Source: JBCCQH01 sp039024435 (GTDB taxonomy: Bacteria > Bacteroidota > Bacteroidia > J057 > JADKCL01). From it: a DNA stretch of 6,379 nucleotides. The position numbers were made by a program, and so were the translations under genes. The stretch spans positions 1-6,379 of the forward strand of contig JBCCQH010000188.1 of NCBI GenBank assembly GCA_039024435.1, written 5' to 3'. Below, piece after piece: positions 6,035 through 6,379 of the stretch (its first letter is position 1; every line of letters begins with the position of its first letter). A model generated the notes under the pieces. That model was not told the origin of the DNA. It saw nothing but the letters and a program-made list of their open reading frames with translations, and made no database searches.

Positions 6035-6066
6035 TGACCGCTCCGATTAAAATCTCCGTGCGGTCA
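6035..6066 (+). terminator. Stem-loop after the lipoprotein gene, possible terminator
   Basis: TGACCGC (6035-6041) pairs with GCGGTCA (6060-6066), a perfect 7-bp stem with an 18-nt loop that contains a GATT/AATC mini-repeat. It lies 46 bp after the lipoprotein stop. No T-run follows, so it may be a non-canonical terminator or part of a larger structured region. Confidence 0.3.
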
Positions 6067-6082
6067 ATCCAGAAAGCCAGAG

Positions 6083-6100
6083 TCCCCGGAATTGTGGGGA
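6083..6100. other. Short inverted repeat TCCCC/GGGGA
   Basis: TCCCC (6083-6087) and GGGGA (6096-6100) form a 5-bp stem with an 8-nt loop, between the stem-loop at 6035-6066 and the strong hairpin centred at 6150. It is weak alone and worth noting mainly as part of a run of stems in non-coding sequence. Confidence 0.25.
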
Positions 6101-6108
6101 TCCGAATC

Positions 6109-6179
6109 ATTGCGAGTATGAAGTAAGGTTTCACCCGCCTCGCACGGCATTACCGTGCGAGGCGGTCCTTGATCGCAAT
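6109..6179. repeat. Nested inverted repeat with a perfect 13-bp core hairpin
   Basis: The core is CCGCCTCGCACGG (6135-6147), loop CATTA, then its exact reverse complement (6153-6165). Outside it AAGG (6125-6128) pairs with CCTT (6167-6170), and ATTGCGA (6109-6115) pairs with TCGCAAT (6173-6179). Together these give 24 base pairs in three collinear helices, with most unpaired bases on the left side (9 and 6 nt against 2 and 1 nt). On the plus strand it is followed by ATTTT (6180-6184), so termination is possible. A dispersed palindromic repeat (REP- or MITE-like) or a structured RNA are the alternatives. The structure is directly visible; its role is not. Confidence 0.6.
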
Positions 6180-6279
6180 ATTTTGCCGGTAAGTTCCCTT
6201 CTTGTCCCCAACCCTTTAACCGTCGCACACCGCCTCCGCAGCCCCAGGGTTTTGATCACAGCGGCCAAGCGGTAGCCGT

Positions 6280-6360
6280 GGGGGTGGGTTTTTAGCAAAC
6301 CCCCCGCCCCCCCAAAAAACCCCACCCCAAAAAGCACAAACAACCAACCCCCCCCCCCCC
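6280..6360. repeat. Low-complexity A/C tract with C13 homopolymer and inverted G/C repeat
   Basis: The plus strand changes abruptly into C and A runs. These include C6-G-C7 (6299-6313 region), A6, and a run of 13 C at 6348-6360. GGGGTGGGTTTTT (6281-6293) is the near-exact reverse complement of 6315-6328, with one extra C in the latter. A competing hairpin GGGTTT/AAACCC lies at 6286-6302. On the minus strand the G-runs could form quadruplexes. The composition is unlike the rest of the window and could be a degraded sequence end, an assembly artefact or a true repeat. Confidence 0.55.
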
Positions 6361-6379
6361 AAGGCGGTTTGCGCCAAAA

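Larger units (their letters stand above)
5990..6379. other. 390-bp non-coding end region
   Basis: After the lipoprotein stop I find no frame with a credible start, signal or family pattern. The only sizeable open frame is a 70-codon minus-strand one (6343-6131) that begins in the low-complexity tract, has a basic Arg-rich composition, and ends through the perfect hairpin. I treat it as non-coding or as part of a repeat. What the region does hold is the series of stem-loops at 6035-6066, 6083-6100 and 6109-6179, then ordinary mixed sequence to about 6279, then the A/C tract. Confidence 0.5.

Noticed and set aside
6135..6165. CRISPR repeat or group II intron domain V
   Set aside because: There is only one copy of the hairpin with no spacer pattern. 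The sequence lacks the AGC triad and bulge of domain V, and no reverse transcriptase is near.
6140..6228. Alternative pairing of GTGCGA (6155-6160) with a second TCGCAC (6223-6228), as in an attenuator switch
   Set aside because: Only 6 bp against a perfect 13-bp competing stem; it is too weak to support a switch.

Overview
The window looks like a piece of a moderately GC-rich Bacteroidota chromosome. Three things point there: a lysyl-tRNA synthetase with the roughly 75-residue C-terminal extension typical of that phylum, candidate promoters of the TTTG/TAnnTTTG type, and start codons with no Shine-Dalgarno sequence in front of them. Saprospiria or Lewinella-like is a reasonable guess for the class, but this stretch alone does not establish it.

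Layout from left to right. Positions 1-709 (minus) hold the N-terminal 236 codons of an extremely acidic, low-complexity protein cut by the window edge. lysS (minus, 854-2584) is upstream of it in the direction of transcription, 144 bp away, and the acidic gene has its own candidate promoter. A 243-bp divergent intergenic region (2585-2827) carries the lysS promoter, an 8-bp inverted repeat and a promoter for a secreted protein of unknown function (plus, 2828-3448). That gene converges, with a 12-bp gap, on a two-gene minus-strand operon: an OmpA-type peptidoglycan-binding protein (4784-5455) followed 6 bp later by a membrane-anchored coiled-coil protein ending in a helix-hairpin-helix domain (3461-4777). 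Divergent from the operon is a small lipoprotein (plus, 5534-5989) with a lipocalin-like look. The two divergent units appear to have face-to-face overlapping promoters.

The last 390 bp (5990-6379) hold no convincing gene. They carry several stem-loops, the best being a perfect 13-bp hairpin nested inside a larger helix (6109-6179). They end in A/C-rich low-complexity sequence with a 13-nt C run, which may be a repeat and/or a poorly assembled contig end.

How the parts may work together: lysS is housekeeping and unrelated to the rest. The OmpA/coiled-coil pair is the most interesting unit. One partner should grip peptidoglycan from the periplasm. By charge distribution the other should expose a long coiled coil and a potential nucleic-acid-binding tip in the cytoplasm. 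This could link the cell wall to something in the cytoplasm, but that is a hypothesis. I see no CRISPR array, phage genes, recognisable transposase, rRNA or tRNA, and no clearly new defence or metabolic system.
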